From: Microbulbifer halophilus
GTDB taxonomy: Bacteria > Pseudomonadota > Gammaproteobacteria > Pseudomonadales > Cellvibrionaceae
Direction of reading: 5' to 3'
DNA length: 64,000 bases
Assembly: GCF_026183675.1 (NCBI RefSeq)
Contig: NZ_JAPIVK010000014.1
Location: 1 to 64,000 of the forward strand
The notes beneath the pieces are model-generated. The model was not told the DNA's origin, searched no databases, and saw only the letters and a list, made by a program, of their open reading frames with translations. The position numbers were made by a program, and so were the translations under genes. Shown here one piece after another: positions 1 to 9,556 of this stretch. Positions within the stretch are counted from its first letter, which is position 1, and each line of letters starts with the position of its first letter.

Positions 1-108
1 GATTCACTTTAACTTTAACACGTTTGGTGAAATATCCGGGCTAGGGTCGATGCCGCTGATTTTTTTTTAAAGCTTTCGGCAAAGCGACCGACAATGACTC
101 GGCGACAA

Positions 109-131
109 TAAAAAAGGCCCCGAAGGGCCTC
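109..131 (-). terminator. Rho-independent terminator of the M1 aminopeptidase gene
   Basis: On the minus strand a 6-bp GC stem (AGGCCC / GGGCCT) with a four-base loop is followed by a run of T. It lies about a dozen bases past the stop codon of the aminopeptidase gene, where a terminator is expected. Confidence 0.85.
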
Positions 132-143
132 TGAAGGTTCTGA

Positions 144-2822
144 TCAGTTGGCCGCGAGCAGATCGCTTACGGCCACGCAACGCCGGTTTTCAAAACGTAT
201 GTTTTTCAGCGCTTTTTCCAGCAGTGGGTTGATCTCCCCGTCGCTGTCCAGAATCCGGCTGATGCGGTCCACACCCTTTTTACTGCAGTCCATCGGGAAG
301 AGCCGGCTGTAGGTGGCGATATACTCCGGGTCGGCGACGGCATTCGCCTTGTCCATGGCGTCGACGATGGTGTCCGCGTTGGCCCGGAAGAGTTCCAGCT
401 GGTCCGTGGGGAACAGGCTGTAGGCGGCGGATTTGAGCTGGCTCAGCTTGAACTCGTCGTGCTTGTTGAGGATGTTGTCCAGCCACTTGGCCTTGGCTTC
501 CTGCTGCGGGCGGGTGGCCTCGGCGGCGATGGCTTTGAGTCGGGAACGGTCGGAGTTGTCCTTCGCCAGTTCCGTTTCAATGGCCTCGGCGTAGTCGCCG
601 TGCAGGTGATGGTTCTGCAGGGTGACCAGGCTCCAGCGCATGTCCGGATCCAGTTCCAGGCCGTCGATCTCGAGCGAGCCGGTGAGCAGTTTTTCCGCGT
701 TGCCCAGGGCCCCGCCGGTGTGCGCCACGTCGGTGAAGGTGGAGAACCAGGTCTTCTGCGCATCGCTGCCGGCGGGTGCCTGCTGCAGTTGTTGCCAGAC
801 GAAGCGCTCGATATCGCCCTGCAGCTGTGCGCGCCTGGCGTCGTCGAGCTGCACCTGGCCCAGGTAGGCGGAGGCGCTGCCCAGGTGGCGGGATACCATG
901 CGGATCACATTGATGTCGCTCTCGCTGCCCGCGTTTTCCAGGGCGAATTCCACATACCGGTCCAGCGGCAGTTTCGCGTCGTAGACACTGTCGTACATGC
1001 TCTGCCACAGCATCAGGCGGGTGTAGGTGGAATCGATGTCGTTGATATGTCGGGTCATGTTTTCAACGGATACCGGATCCAGGTTCACCTTCACGAAGGC
1101 CCAGTCTTCCTCGTTGGGGTTGAGGATCTGCGGACAGTCGAGGCCTATGGCATCCTTCACTTCGGTGGTTTTGCCCTTGTACAGAACCGGCAGCGCATCG
1201 GTGCGCACCATGCGGTCGCCGTCCATGCGGTAGAAGCCGAGTTGGGTGCGCTGCTCGCGCAGGGTGGGATATTCCTCCGGCGCGCTCTGGGCCAGGGTGA
1301 GGCCGGTGACCTTGTCGTTCTCACACTGGAAGCTGGCCTCGATGGTATTGAGACCGGCGTTGTACAGCCACTGCTGCTGCCACTGGTCCAGGTTCTTGCC
1401 GGCGGCCTTGCCCAGGTGGCCCATGAAGTCGTCCAGGGTGGAATTCTGGTAGGAGAGATCCTTCAGGTAGTTGCTGACACCCTTGCGGAATTTTTCTTCG
1501 CCCAGGTAGTAGGGTAACTGCTTGAGAATGGAACCGCCCTTGCCGTAGGTGATGCCGTCGAAGTTGGCGAAAGCCTCATCGGTGTTTTTCACCGGCAGCT
1601 GGATGGCGTGGGTAGTCGGCAGTGTGTCCGAGTGGTAGGCCCACTGCTTGCGGCCCAGGTAGAAGTTTTCCCAGACGTTGTCGAATTCGCTGTTCTCCGC
1701 CAGGGACAGGTTGGCCATATAGGTGGCGAAGCTTTCGTTCAGCCACAGGTCGTCCCACCAGTTCATGGTCACCAGGTCGCCGAACCACATGTGCGCCATT
1801 TCGTGGGCGATCACATTGGCGAGGCTCATGCGCTGGGCCTGGGTTTTTTCGCCGCGGGATACCAGGCGGTCTGTGAAAGTGACGGCGGCCACGTTTTCCA
1901 TGGCGCCGGCGTTGAAGTCCGGCACGATCAGCTGGTCGTACTTCACGAACGGATAGGGGACTTCAAAGTATTTCTGGAAAAACTCGAAGGACTGCTGGGT
2001 AAAGGTGAACCAGTCCTGCGGCTTTACGTACTGCGCCAGGGATTTGGGGGCCATCAGGCGCAGGGGGATACCGTCGGCATCGTCTTTCCAGATTTCGTAG
2101 GGGCCGGCGTGCAGGGAGAAAATGTAGGAGGAGAACTTGGCGGACTGCGGGAACTGCCAGTGCTTGCTGTCGCCCTTCTCGATCACGTTCTCCTCGCGCA
2201 CGGAGGTCACTACGGTCCAGTCCTTCGGTGCCGTCACGTCGAGGGTATAGTGGGCCTTGAGGTTGGGCTGGTCGAAATGCGGGAAGAGCTGGTTGGCGTC
2301 GTAGGGTTCGAAGTCGGTGTACATGTACACCTCGCCGTCCTGCGGGTCTTCGAAGCGGTGCAGGCCGGAACCGCTGGTGGAGTAGTCGTGCTGGTACTGT
2401 ACCGCGATGGCGTTGTCGCCATCTTTCAGGTGCTCCGGGGCAATACTGATGAAATTGCCGTTGTATTCGAAGGGAACGGTTTCGCCATCCACGCTGACGG
2501 AGTCGACATTGCCCTGGACAAAATCGATGGTCAGCGGTTGTTCCAGCGGCCCGTTCAGGGTGGTATCCGCCACCAGCTCACCGGTAAGGCTCTTGCCCTG
2601 TTTGTCGATGGTCACGGACAGGCGGTAGTCCACTCCGGCCACCTGCCGTTTGCGCATTTTGGCGTAGGATTCCGTCAGCATCGGCGCGTCGGCACGGCTG
2701 ACGGCAGCGGCTCCGGCTGTTCCCTCGGTGGGCTGGCTGGCGCTGTCGGCGGCCTTCTGGCCACAGGCTGCCACCACCGCGGAACACAGGAGTGTTGCGG
2801 CGAATCTTGTGGTTCTGATCAT
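144..2822 (-). CDS. M1 family zinc aminopeptidase, lipoprotein (PepN-like)
   Basis: Predicted 892-residue aminopeptidase that removes N-terminal residues from peptides. The M1 hallmarks are present: GAMEN near residue 306 and the zinc site HEMAH at 340-344 with the downstream glutamate (NES motif) at about 363. I start it at the ATG at 2822, preceded by a GGGGGA ribosome site; an upstream in-frame ATG at 2867 would put 15 unlikely residues before the signal. From 2822 the protein begins with a basic, hydrophobic signal ending in a lipobox-like VAAC, so it is probably a periplasm-facing lipoprotein, unlike cytoplasmic E. coli PepN. It is followed by a terminator and seems to be a single-gene unit. 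Confidence 0.93.
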   Translation of the reverse strand: MIRTTRFAATLLCSAVVAACGQKAADSASQPTEGTAGAAAVSRADAPMLTESYAKMRKRQVAGVDYRLSVTIDKQGKSLTGELVADTTLNGPLEQPLTIDFVQGNVDSVSVDGETVPFEYNGNFISIAPEHLKDGDNAIAVQYQHDYSTSGSGLHRFEDPQDGEVYMYTDFEPYDANQLFPHFDQPNLKAHYTLDVTAPKDWTVVTSVREENVIEKGDSKHWQFPQSAKFSSYIFSLHAGPYEIWKDDADGIPLRLMAPKSLAQYVKPQDWFTFTQQSFEFFQKYFEVPYPFVKYDQLIVPDFNAGAMENVAAVTFTDRLVSRGEKTQAQRMSLANVIAHEMAHMWFGDLVTMNWWDDLWLNESFATYMANLSLAENSEFDNVWENFYLGRKQWAYHSDTLPTTHAIQLPVKNTDEAFANFDGITYGKGGSILKQLPYYLGEEKFRKGVSNYLKDLSYQNSTLDDFMGHLGKAAGKNLDQWQQQWLYNAGLNTIEASFQCENDKVTGLTLAQSAPEEYPTLREQRTQLGFYRMDGDRMVRTDALPVLYKGKTTEVKDAIGLDCPQILNPNEEDWAFVKVNLDPVSVENMTRHINDIDSTYTRLMLWQSMYDSVYDAKLPLDRYVEFALENAGSESDINVIRMVSRHLGSASAYLGQVQLDDARRAQLQGDIERFVWQQLQQAPAGSDAQKTWFSTFTDVAHTGGALGNAEKLLTGSLEIDGLELDPDMRWSLVTLQNHHLHGDYAEAIETELAKDNSDRSRLKAIAAEATRPQQEAKAKWLDNILNKHDEFKLSQLKSAAYSLFPTDQLELFRANADTIVDAMDKANAVADPEYIATYSRLFPMDCSKKGVDRISRILDSDGEINPLLEKALKNIRFENRRCVAVSDLLAAN

Positions 2823-3051
2823 GGGTCCCCCTCTGATTTGGTTATTCTGTGAACTGCAACTCGGCAAAAATAATCGGCCCTTATAGCACGAAGCCGACAG
2901 AAAGGCGGGTTGTTCATCGTGCTGAAACGACAGGTCACCGAGGGCCAGTTAATCGTGTTGGTATCCTGGAGAAGGCAGGATGATTGTCTGCGTTGATAAG
3001 GTTTATCAGTATAGATAACTGCAGCGAATTGATGGCTGGTGGCAGTGCTTT

Positions 3052-3423
3052 CTACACCAGTCGGAATGTTCTTCGGCGTGCCTCGGCGATCTCTGCACGC
3101 CGCTTTATCTCCCGCTCCAGCTTCCGCCGCCGCTTCTCCTCGTCGGAGGGCCAGCTATCGGCCTCGGCCAGTGTGTGCAGTACGGCCCGCCAGAGGTGGT
3201 CGCAGTTCAGCAACAGCGGGTTGCTGATAATGGGGTAGCGCTGTTCCTCGTCACATACCTGCAGCCAGCCGTGCAGTGTGTGGCGGACCAGGAGAATCGC
3301 CTTGGTGCCGGCGCTGTCTGCCGACAGGGTGATAAAGGCCGAGTGCAGCCGGGGACGCAGGTTGTCCGCTCCGGCGAGAAAGCCCACGGTGCGGTCGTGG
3401 TGTTTGAGCTGCAATTGACGCAT
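3052..3423 (-). CDS. Hypothetical protein, basic C-terminus
   Basis: A 123-residue ORF I do not recognise. The N-terminal two thirds look like a mixed alpha/beta fold. The last 35 residues are rich in Lys, Arg and Glu and probably form a charged helix (DEEKRRRKLEREIKRR). It has no signal peptide or membrane segment. It stands alone between the aminopeptidase gene and a MITE, so neighbours give no clue. Its length and coherent composition support a real gene, but an overlapping ORF on the other strand leaves doubt. Confidence 0.5.
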   Translation of the reverse strand: MRQLQLKHHDRTVGFLAGADNLRPRLHSAFITLSADSAGTKAILLVRHTLHGWLQVCDEEQRYPIISNPLLLNCDHLWRAVLHTLAEADSWPSDEEKRRRKLEREIKRRAEIAEARRRTFRLV

Positions 3424-3579
3424 TTGAGATGGATGTATCGGTTTCAGTGGATGGGTGATCGATTGGCTGATTGTGCCTCAGGGGGGCGATAAAGCGAAAT
3501 AATCGCCATTCATGAAGGATGGCAGATATTGATGCCTGGTCCGGATATTTCATCGGAGCCGTGATGGGCGTGCAGAGGT

Positions 3580-3806
3580 TATTAAGGGGCTCATAATTGT
3601 ATTGGCAGTTGTCCTGAGTCCTTTTACGACGGGCGAGCCCTGTATTCACTCCATACGATCGTCATTCCGGATTCGATTCGGAATCCAGGCCGCTGGGGCA
3701 TCTTCGCTGGATCCCGGATCGTTTTGTCATGCCGGACTTGATCCGGTACCGGGATGACGGCCACGGAGGGCGGGCTTTGGTCAAAATAATTTTGAGACGA
3801 CTGATA
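3580..3806. mobile_element. MITE-like element, copy 1
   Basis: A non-coding unit of about 227 bp. Its ends are imperfect inverted repeats: the left end starts TATTAAGGGGCTCA, and the right end read backwards starts TATCAGTCGTCTCA, with further matching positions beyond. The interior carries palindromic CATTCCGGA/TCCGGAATCC-type segments. A second full-length copy lies at 20915-21140, and two copies of the interior lie at 18334-18442 and 18533-18642. No transposase is encoded, so it would have to be mobilised in trans. Confidence 0.7.
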
Positions 3807-3964
3807 AGCGAGGCCAGCTGGTAGAGTCGGCGCTTCTCAGGTGTTCGGAAGGATTAAATAAGTATGAGGGGCTGAGCTGTCGATGGAGGGGGATGACGCT
3901 GACAATCTTTATCAGTGTCGCTTCTTCGGGAGTCGGCCGGGCGCCAACTCCCGTTGTATCGGGA

Positions 3965-4540
3965 TCAACTCACCGTAGCAATCCGATCCAGATACGGCTC
4001 GAGCTCCGGCTTGTACTCCAGAATTTCCTCCCGCGACAGGCCGTCGATCTCGTGCGGGAACACCAGCCACTCGTCGGACTTGTGGATATAGTAGTCCGGC
4101 TCGCGCTCGGTCTTGTTGCTGGTTGGCTTGTAGTAGGGGGTGGCTACGCGGATTTGCGGGGTGTTTTTCTTGCAGGCCGCGTGCAGGTCCTTGATGGTCT
4201 GGTCGATGCTGAGGCCGGTGTCGTGCACGTCGTCGACGATCAGCAGGTTGTCGTGGGATTCCAGGCGCTTGATCAGGTAGGTGAGGCCGTGTACGCGCAC
4301 ACGCTTGTCGCGCTGGCCGATGCCGGTATAGGAGGAAGTGCGGATGGCGATATGATCCGCGTCCACGCCCATCACGTGCAGCAACTCCTGCACTGCGATG
4401 CCCACCGGAGCGCCGCCGCGCCAGACACCGACGATATAGTTGGGGCGGAAACCGCTCTGGAAAACCTGTTCCGCGAGTGCGTAGGAATCCGTCAGCAGTT
4501 GCTGCGCGCTGATAAAGTGCTTTTTCACGTTGCTACCCAT
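3965..4540 (-). CDS. Purine phosphoribosyltransferase (hypoxanthine/xanthine-guanine type)
   Basis: A 191-residue cytoplasmic PRTase that would convert a free purine base plus PRPP to the nucleotide. The PRPP-binding loop is clear: LLIVDDVHDTG at about residues 98-108, preceded by a GVWRGGAPVG loop near residue 38. It is the last gene of a run with the permease gene 12 bp upstream and the Tsx-like channel gene before that, which makes purine salvage the likely role. Exact base preference cannot be read from sequence. A decayed copy of its C-terminus lies at 25348-25517. Confidence 0.88.
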   Translation of the reverse strand: MGSNVKKHFISAQQLLTDSYALAEQVFQSGFRPNYIVGVWRGGAPVGIAVQELLHVMGVDADHIAIRTSSYTGIGQRDKRVRVHGLTYLIKRLESHDNLLIVDDVHDTGLSIDQTIKDLHAACKKNTPQIRVATPYYKPTSNKTEREPDYYIHKSDEWLVFPHEIDGLSREEILEYKPELEPYLDRIATVS

Positions 4541-4552
4541 AAAAAGGGGCCC

Positions 4553-5908
4553 TCAGAAGAAGATGAACTTGGCCACGAACAGCGCCGCCAGCAGGTAGAC
4601 GCTGATGCTGACATCCCGGCTGCGGCCGCTCAATGTCTTGATGACTGCGTAGGCGATAAAACCCAGCGCAATGCCATTGGCGATGGAGAAAGACAGCGGC
4701 ATCATCACGGCCGCGATCACCGCCGGTGCCGCCTCGGTGATATCGTCCCAGTCGATGGAAGACAGGCCGGAGGTCATCAGCACCGCCACATACATCAGTG
4801 CGCCGGCGGTGGCGCAGGCGGGTACCATGCCCACCAGTGGCGAGAAGAACAGGGCCAGCAGGAACAGGCCGGCACATACCACGGCGGTGAGGCCGGTGCG
4901 GCCGCCGGCGGCCACACCCGCGGTGCTCTCCACATAGGTGGTGGTGGTCGAGGAGCCCAGCAGGGAGCCGGCCGCTGAGGCGGAGCTGTCGGCCATCAGC
5001 GCCCTGCCCATGCCGGGGAGCTTGCCCTCCCTGTCCAGCAGTTTGGCGCGGTCCGCGGTGCTCAGCAGGGTGCCGGCGGTATCGAACAGGTCCACGAACA
5101 GGAAGGCGAAGATCACGCTGATCATGCCCACTTCAAAAGCGCCGGCGATATCGAGCTGCAGCAGTGTCGGGGCCATACTCGGCGGTACGGACATCATGCC
5201 CCCGTACTGTACCTTGCCGATCAGCAGCGCGATCGCGGTCACCGCCAGGATGCCGATCATCACCGCGCCCAACACGCGCCGGTAGGATAGCGCCGCGATC
5301 AGGAAAAAGCTCAGCGACGCGAGAATGGCATCGCTGGAAGTGAGATCGCCGAGGGTCACCAGCGTGGCCGGGCTGGCCGTTACGATGCCCGCGCTCTTGA
5401 GGGCGATGATTGCCAGGAACAGGCCCACGCCCGCCGCCAGCGCCTGGCGCAGTGACATGGGGATACTGTCGATGATCCACTGGCGCACCCTGAAGATGCT
5501 GAGCAGCAGGAATACCATCCCGGAAATGAATACGGCACCCAGCGCCACCTGCCAGCTATAGCCCATCTCGCCCACGACCACGTAGCTGAAAAATGCGTTC
5601 AGCCCCATGCCCGGCGCCAGCGCGAAGGGATAGTTGGCGTAGAGCCCCATGATCAGGCAGCCGATGGCCGCCGCCAGGCAGGTGGCGGTAAACACCGCGC
5701 CCTGGTCCATGCCCGCTGCCGCCATCACATTCGGGTTGACGAAGATGATGTAGGCCATGGTCAGGAAGGTGGTCACCCCGGCGATCACTTCCTGGCGCAC
5801 GCTGGTCTGGCGTTCAGACAACTTGAAGAGCCGCTCCAGCAGCGTGGCGTCTGCCGCAGGTTCGGGAGAGGTCGGGCTGGCGGTCGGCGGGGATTGGAGT
5901 TCAGTCAT
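4553..5908 (-). CDS. NCS2 purine permease, AzgA/PbuG type
   Basis: A 451-residue inner-membrane transporter with about 12-14 hydrophobic segments. It carries AzgA-type signatures: the N-terminal TFLTMAYIIFVNP stretch, the ALAPGMGLNAFF stretch, the VDLFDTAGTL stretch, and the serine/threonine-rich GSSTTTTYVES loop. This family imports hypoxanthine, guanine or adenine with protons. It lies 12 bp upstream of the phosphoribosyltransferase gene and 21 bp downstream of the Tsx-like gene, all on the same strand, so uptake and phosphoribosylation are probably made from one transcript. Confidence 0.93.
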   Translation of the reverse strand: MTELQSPPTASPTSPEPAADATLLERLFKLSERQTSVRQEVIAGVTTFLTMAYIIFVNPNVMAAAGMDQGAVFTATCLAAAIGCLIMGLYANYPFALAPGMGLNAFFSYVVVGEMGYSWQVALGAVFISGMVFLLLSIFRVRQWIIDSIPMSLRQALAAGVGLFLAIIALKSAGIVTASPATLVTLGDLTSSDAILASLSFFLIAALSYRRVLGAVMIGILAVTAIALLIGKVQYGGMMSVPPSMAPTLLQLDIAGAFEVGMISVIFAFLFVDLFDTAGTLLSTADRAKLLDREGKLPGMGRALMADSSASAAGSLLGSSTTTTYVESTAGVAAGGRTGLTAVVCAGLFLLALFFSPLVGMVPACATAGALMYVAVLMTSGLSSIDWDDITEAAPAVIAAVMMPLSFSIANGIALGFIAYAVIKTLSGRSRDVSISVYLLAALFVAKFIFF

Positions 5909-5929
5909 GGTTGTACCCGGTTGCAGGGG

Positions 5930-6715
5930 TCAGAAGTGATACTTGACCAGCAGGTTCACATTGCGCTCATTGGAGTCGACGCCGAAGGTACCGTCCTCGA
6001 TACCGAACTTGTCACTCCAGTGGACATACTCGATGCCCGCGTACAGGCTTTTCGGCTGGCCCCAGAGTGTGCCGGCATCCCACTTGAGCTGGGAGGTAAA
6101 ATTCACACTCGAGTGTGCGTCCCTCGATGCGCTGGTCCAGTCGATGAAGCCGTCGTAGAGGAAATCCGCACTGCCCAGGGAGAACGGCAGTGCCCACACC
6201 AGGGTCAGCTGCTCGTTGTCCGCCGCATCGTCGTTGTTGCGGTGATAGAAATTGGTCTGCATATAGTTGAAGCCGGGCACCGCCAGATCCAAGCCGACGC
6301 CGGCGAGCTTGTGGGTAAAGTGCGGGCCGGTGGCGGTCAGGTGATCCGGGTCGTCCATATTCCCCAGTTCCAGCGTGGAGGCCAGCAGCACATCCTTTAC
6401 CGGCCCGAGGGCCAGCTCGCGGTTCTGCAGCTTGCCCAGGCTCAGGCGCGGCGAGATCTCGGTGTAGAGCTCGTCCGAACCGGCGCTGGAAGACAGATAG
6501 TCGGAAAACAGGAACAGATCGCCCCAGCTATGGCCACTGGCGTGCTCGAAAGTGACCACATCGCGGCTGGCGTCGTCCGTGCCCAGGCTGTAGTTGACCT
6601 TGTAGTCATCGCCGCTCAGGAGGCTCAGGCTGTTGTCCTGCCAGAGCACTTCGGCCTGTGTGGTGGCGGATGCCAGCAGGACGGTCGACAGAAGCAGGTG
6701 CTTGGCTGGGATCAC
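5930..6715 (-). CDS. Tsx-like outer-membrane nucleoside/purine channel
   Basis: A 261-residue predicted outer-membrane barrel. It starts at a GTG (6715) with GAGGT at good spacing; the longer ATG form from 6880 would precede the signal with over 50 arginine-rich residues and is unlikely. The signal peptide ends at TTQA before EVLW. Alternating strands and a C-terminal aromatic residue (KYHF) are typical for barrel assembly. Motifs such as GHSWGDLFLFSDYL and EYVHWSDKFG match the OmpK/Tsx nucleoside-channel family. As first gene of the purine run it would supply substrate across the outer membrane. Confidence 0.85.
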   Translation of the reverse strand: MIPAKHLLLSTVLLASATTQAEVLWQDNSLSLLSGDDYKVNYSLGTDDASRDVVTFEHASGHSWGDLFLFSDYLSSSAGSDELYTEISPRLSLGKLQNRELALGPVKDVLLASTLELGNMDDPDHLTATGPHFTHKLAGVGLDLAVPGFNYMQTNFYHRNNDDAADNEQLTLVWALPFSLGSADFLYDGFIDWTSASRDAHSSVNFTSQLKWDAGTLWGQPKSLYAGIEYVHWSDKFGIEDGTFGVDSNERNVNLLVKYHF

Positions 6716-7318
6716 GGGGTACCTCGATGACAATAAAATCAGGGCGGGCCCCGCGCTGGCTGCGGACAGGCACCGTCGACATCTGGTTAAAAAATGAGCG
6801 CGGAATTTACAGGAATCGCGACCCGATTTCCAATTTTTCTGACAGGCTATCCGGATTGCAAACAGGCGTGGAAGGAACAATAAACCAGCGAAAAGCCCCT
6901 GTGGGGAACAGTTTTATCGAAAGCCATTGATTCCGAATACCCGGGGCAAACCGGGCCGGGGCGACCTGAATGACTGCCGGTTAGGAAAAACGGGGGCAGT
7001 CGGGGAAGGCAGGCTGGTGTGTGGCGTGTCGGTCAGCCCGCTGATTCCGCTGAGTCCGCGGATTGCGTGCCGGGTGACGGCAGGGGCCTGCGGCGGTTTT
7101 TACGCTGGCGTTGCCCCGCAAAAAGCGTTATTTCCGCGAAGAGGCGATTCATTTCCCCGGCTACCGGGCCTGCGCGGGTGGGGAAGAACTTACAGAGGTT
7201 TTGCTTACCAGTCGATATCGCCCGTATAAATCCACTCTGGTTCCATTTTTTTATCCTCTCGCTTTCCGGTACTATCGCCGGTTCATTTTCAAGTAACGAC
7301 CTGTAAACAGGGAAGTAA
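6716..7318. other. Intergenic region without a supported gene
   Basis: About 600 bases between the divergently transcribed Tsx-like gene and the lipoprotein gene at 7319. Short ORFs occur in several frames but lack ribosome sites or protein-like composition. It should hold the promoters of both units. I found no purine-riboswitch-like structure. Confidence 0.6.
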
Positions 7319-7930
7319 ATGATGAATATCGATCTAGAGAAAACCCGTAGGACAGTTTTTGCCGCAGCCGTCCTGATCGGCGCGGCCGCAATATCTGCCT
7401 GTTTCGGAGATAGTGACACGGTGGGCAAGGTGGATGCATTCACTGAAAGAACCGAGCCTCTGCTCGAAAAAGATAACCGGCTTGCAGAAGAGTATCACGT
7501 GTTGCTGGAGCAGGTTCATGAGAAAGTAAGGCAACCCGAGGATGTCGAATCCGTGATCGCTTCCGGTCTGCTGGGGCAGATTGCCGATAATGCGGACAAG
7601 GCTCTGGCGAATAGCAGCCAGTACCAGGAAGAGCTGAAGCGCCTGTTCGATTCGCTGGATGAGGAGTCCCCCTGCCATCAACCGGAGGTGGCGGAAAGCC
7701 TGGGAGAGATGATTGCTGAAAAGAAACAGGCCATCGTCAAGCTCCGCAAGCTGGAAAACGGGGACCTGGAAGACAGCAGCTCGATGGCGATAGTGGGCAC
7801 GACCGCCAACGCTAGCGCCGCGGGCATGAGCGGCATGATGGAGATGTTCAAGGCCTGCATGGTGCCGGCGGCAATGGGGATGACCAAGTCGGAAGTGGAA
7901 GAGCAGGCCAGGAAAAACAACGAAAGCTGA
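7319..7930 (+). CDS. Hypothetical lipoprotein
   Basis: A 203-residue protein I do not recognise. Two adjacent ATGs (7319 and 7322) follow an AGGGAAG ribosome site. An N-terminal hydrophobic segment ends in ISAC, a plausible lipobox near residue 28, so it is probably lipidated and exported. The mature part is highly charged and helix-prone (many Glu, Lys, Leu), with a glycine/alanine/methionine-rich hydrophobic stretch near residues 155-180. It stands alone and is convergent with the MutS-like gene, whose end lies 4 bp away. Confidence 0.75.
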   Translation: MMNIDLEKTRRTVFAAAVLIGAAAISACFGDSDTVGKVDAFTERTEPLLEKDNRLAEEYHVLLEQVHEKVRQPEDVESVIASGLLGQIADNADKALANSSQYQEELKRLFDSLDEESPCHQPEVAESLGEMIAEKKQAIVKLRKLENGDLEDSSSMAIVGTTANASAAGMSGMMEMFKACMVPAAMGMTKSEVEEQARKNNES

Positions 7931-7934
7931 AGAG

Positions 7935-9350
7935 TCAGGAAGAATGAGCCGATAACCGGCTCTCATCTGTTGGCGAGCCCGCGGAATGTCCACCCGGGCT
8001 GCCATCCAGCAATTCGAATATCCCCTCCTCCCTGAGCACTCGCATCCCCAACCGCTGCTCTGAAATGCCGGACCGTAAAAGGTAGTCAAAGTGCAGCCGA
8101 TCACTGCTTTCCACCGCCTCGAAGTAACGACAGTCTATCTGACCGCCGGCGATATCGAGGTGGTCGTTCAACTCAATCTGGTGGGAGGAAAATATGAGCA
8201 GGCAGTTTTCCCGGCCGGAAAAGCGTTCCAGAATCGCCAGCGATGCATCGAAGGCATCCTTGACGTTGGTGCCCTTGAACGGTTCGTCCATCAGAGCCAC
8301 CACACGGCGGCCTTCGGCGACGGCACTGGCCACGGCTTTTACGCGCAGTGCCTCGGCCCTGAAATAACTCACACCGCGGCGCAGGTCGTCCGTCAAAGAG
8401 ATGGAGCTGAAAAGCCTCTCCACTGGCACAAAGCAGAAACTGCGCGCCGGCACGCCCATTCCCAGTTGTGCCAGGTAAAGGGCAGTGGCCAAGGCGCGCA
8501 GGTAAGTCGTCTTGCCGGCCATATTCGGCCCGGTAAGGAAGAGCACGCGACTCTCCTGATTGAGTTCCACCGGGTTGGCCACCGGTTTGGCCAGGTAGGG
8601 ATGGACGAGTCCTTTAGCACGAACGCGTAGTGCTCCCTCTTCGACCAGTGGCATTATAAACCCGTATTCACGGGTGGCATCGGCCATCGATGTCAGCGCA
8701 TCCAGCTTGTAGAGCAGGCCGAGAAGCCGGGTGATGGTTTCCTTCTCGTGTATGCGCAGCACCTGGTCCAGCCGCAGCATCCGCCAGGTACCCCAGGCTC
8801 CCACGTCGTAATCCGGCACCTCGGCCAGTTTGGGTCGGGAAAGCAATGCCCGTATCTGTTGCAGCAGCGGAACCAGTTCGCCGGCGGACGATGCCAGATT
8901 CTGTGCAACAAAAGCGCGCAATGCCTGAACCAGCCTGCAGGTCGCCTGTACCCCGCGCACGATACTGAAGTAGTGGCTGTCGTGATTGAACCACATCTGG
9001 AAGGCGCCAAAAGCGAAATCCAGCCAGCTGCGGTGATCCAGGGCCGGCAATATTTCCTGTGTATAGGCTTCCGCCCCGCCACTCACGTAAGCGGAGGGCA
9101 CCGCAGTGAAGAGTTCCGGCTGCGCGTCGATAAATCGGATGGAGGCCTGTGTGGCCCGTATTCGCCCGGCGTTTGACCAGGGGCGTTCCATGCGCCGCCG
9201 CAGGGCTGCAGCACCACCCCGGGTGCGGGTGAAATTGCAGAAATCGAACAGGCTGGCATCGCCGGTTTCCGATTCGAAGATTTCCAGATCTTTCAGGGTG
9301 TGAACATCCAGGCCGAGAATCCCGGAGGTGTCATTGGCGGACTGGGGCAT
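7935..9350 (-). CDS. Stand-alone MutS-family ATPase (MutS domain V type)
   Basis: A 471-residue protein with a MutS-type ATPase in its C-terminal half: Walker A TGPNMAGKTTYLRAL and Walker B region ALMDEPFKGTN. The N-terminal part has the helical core that precedes the ATPase in MutS proteins but no mismatch-recognition domain (MutS proper is about 850 residues). Such short homologues are widespread and poorly characterised. I start it at ATG 9350 next to a weak GGA; an in-frame start at 9404 would add 18 residues. Confidence 0.82.
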   Translation of the reverse strand: MPQSANDTSGILGLDVHTLKDLEIFESETGDASLFDFCNFTRTRGGAAALRRRMERPWSNAGRIRATQASIRFIDAQPELFTAVPSAYVSGGAEAYTQEILPALDHRSWLDFAFGAFQMWFNHDSHYFSIVRGVQATCRLVQALRAFVAQNLASSAGELVPLLQQIRALLSRPKLAEVPDYDVGAWGTWRMLRLDQVLRIHEKETITRLLGLLYKLDALTSMADATREYGFIMPLVEEGALRVRAKGLVHPYLAKPVANPVELNQESRVLFLTGPNMAGKTTYLRALATALYLAQLGMGVPARSFCFVPVERLFSSISLTDDLRRGVSYFRAEALRVKAVASAVAEGRRVVALMDEPFKGTNVKDAFDASLAILERFSGRENCLLIFSSHQIELNDHLDIAGGQIDCRYFEAVESSDRLHFDYLLRSGISEQRLGMRVLREEGIFELLDGSPGGHSAGSPTDESRLSAHSS

Positions 9351-9556
9351 GGATTCCGTTTCCGTGTCGAAGGGAGAAACGGCGCATTGCCTGTATGCAG
9401 GCAAGATGCGGTAACGGAATAGTTGCAGCTATCGGATATGGCATACAACGGTATGGATGATTAGCACGCCAGAATCTGATTCGGCGTCGCGCCTGGTTGC
9501 TAAGCTATCTGTCTTTACGCTCCTGATTCCCGCCAGCTTCAAGCAAGAGACGATTT

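Noticed and set aside
3251..3649. 132-codon minus-strand ORF
   Set aside because: It runs into the MITE end and overlaps the better-supported hypothetical gene at 3052-3423.
6716..6950. Purine riboswitch in the leader of the Tsx-like gene
   Set aside because: No conserved purine-aptamer loops or three-way junction could be built; such riboswitches are also rare in this group.
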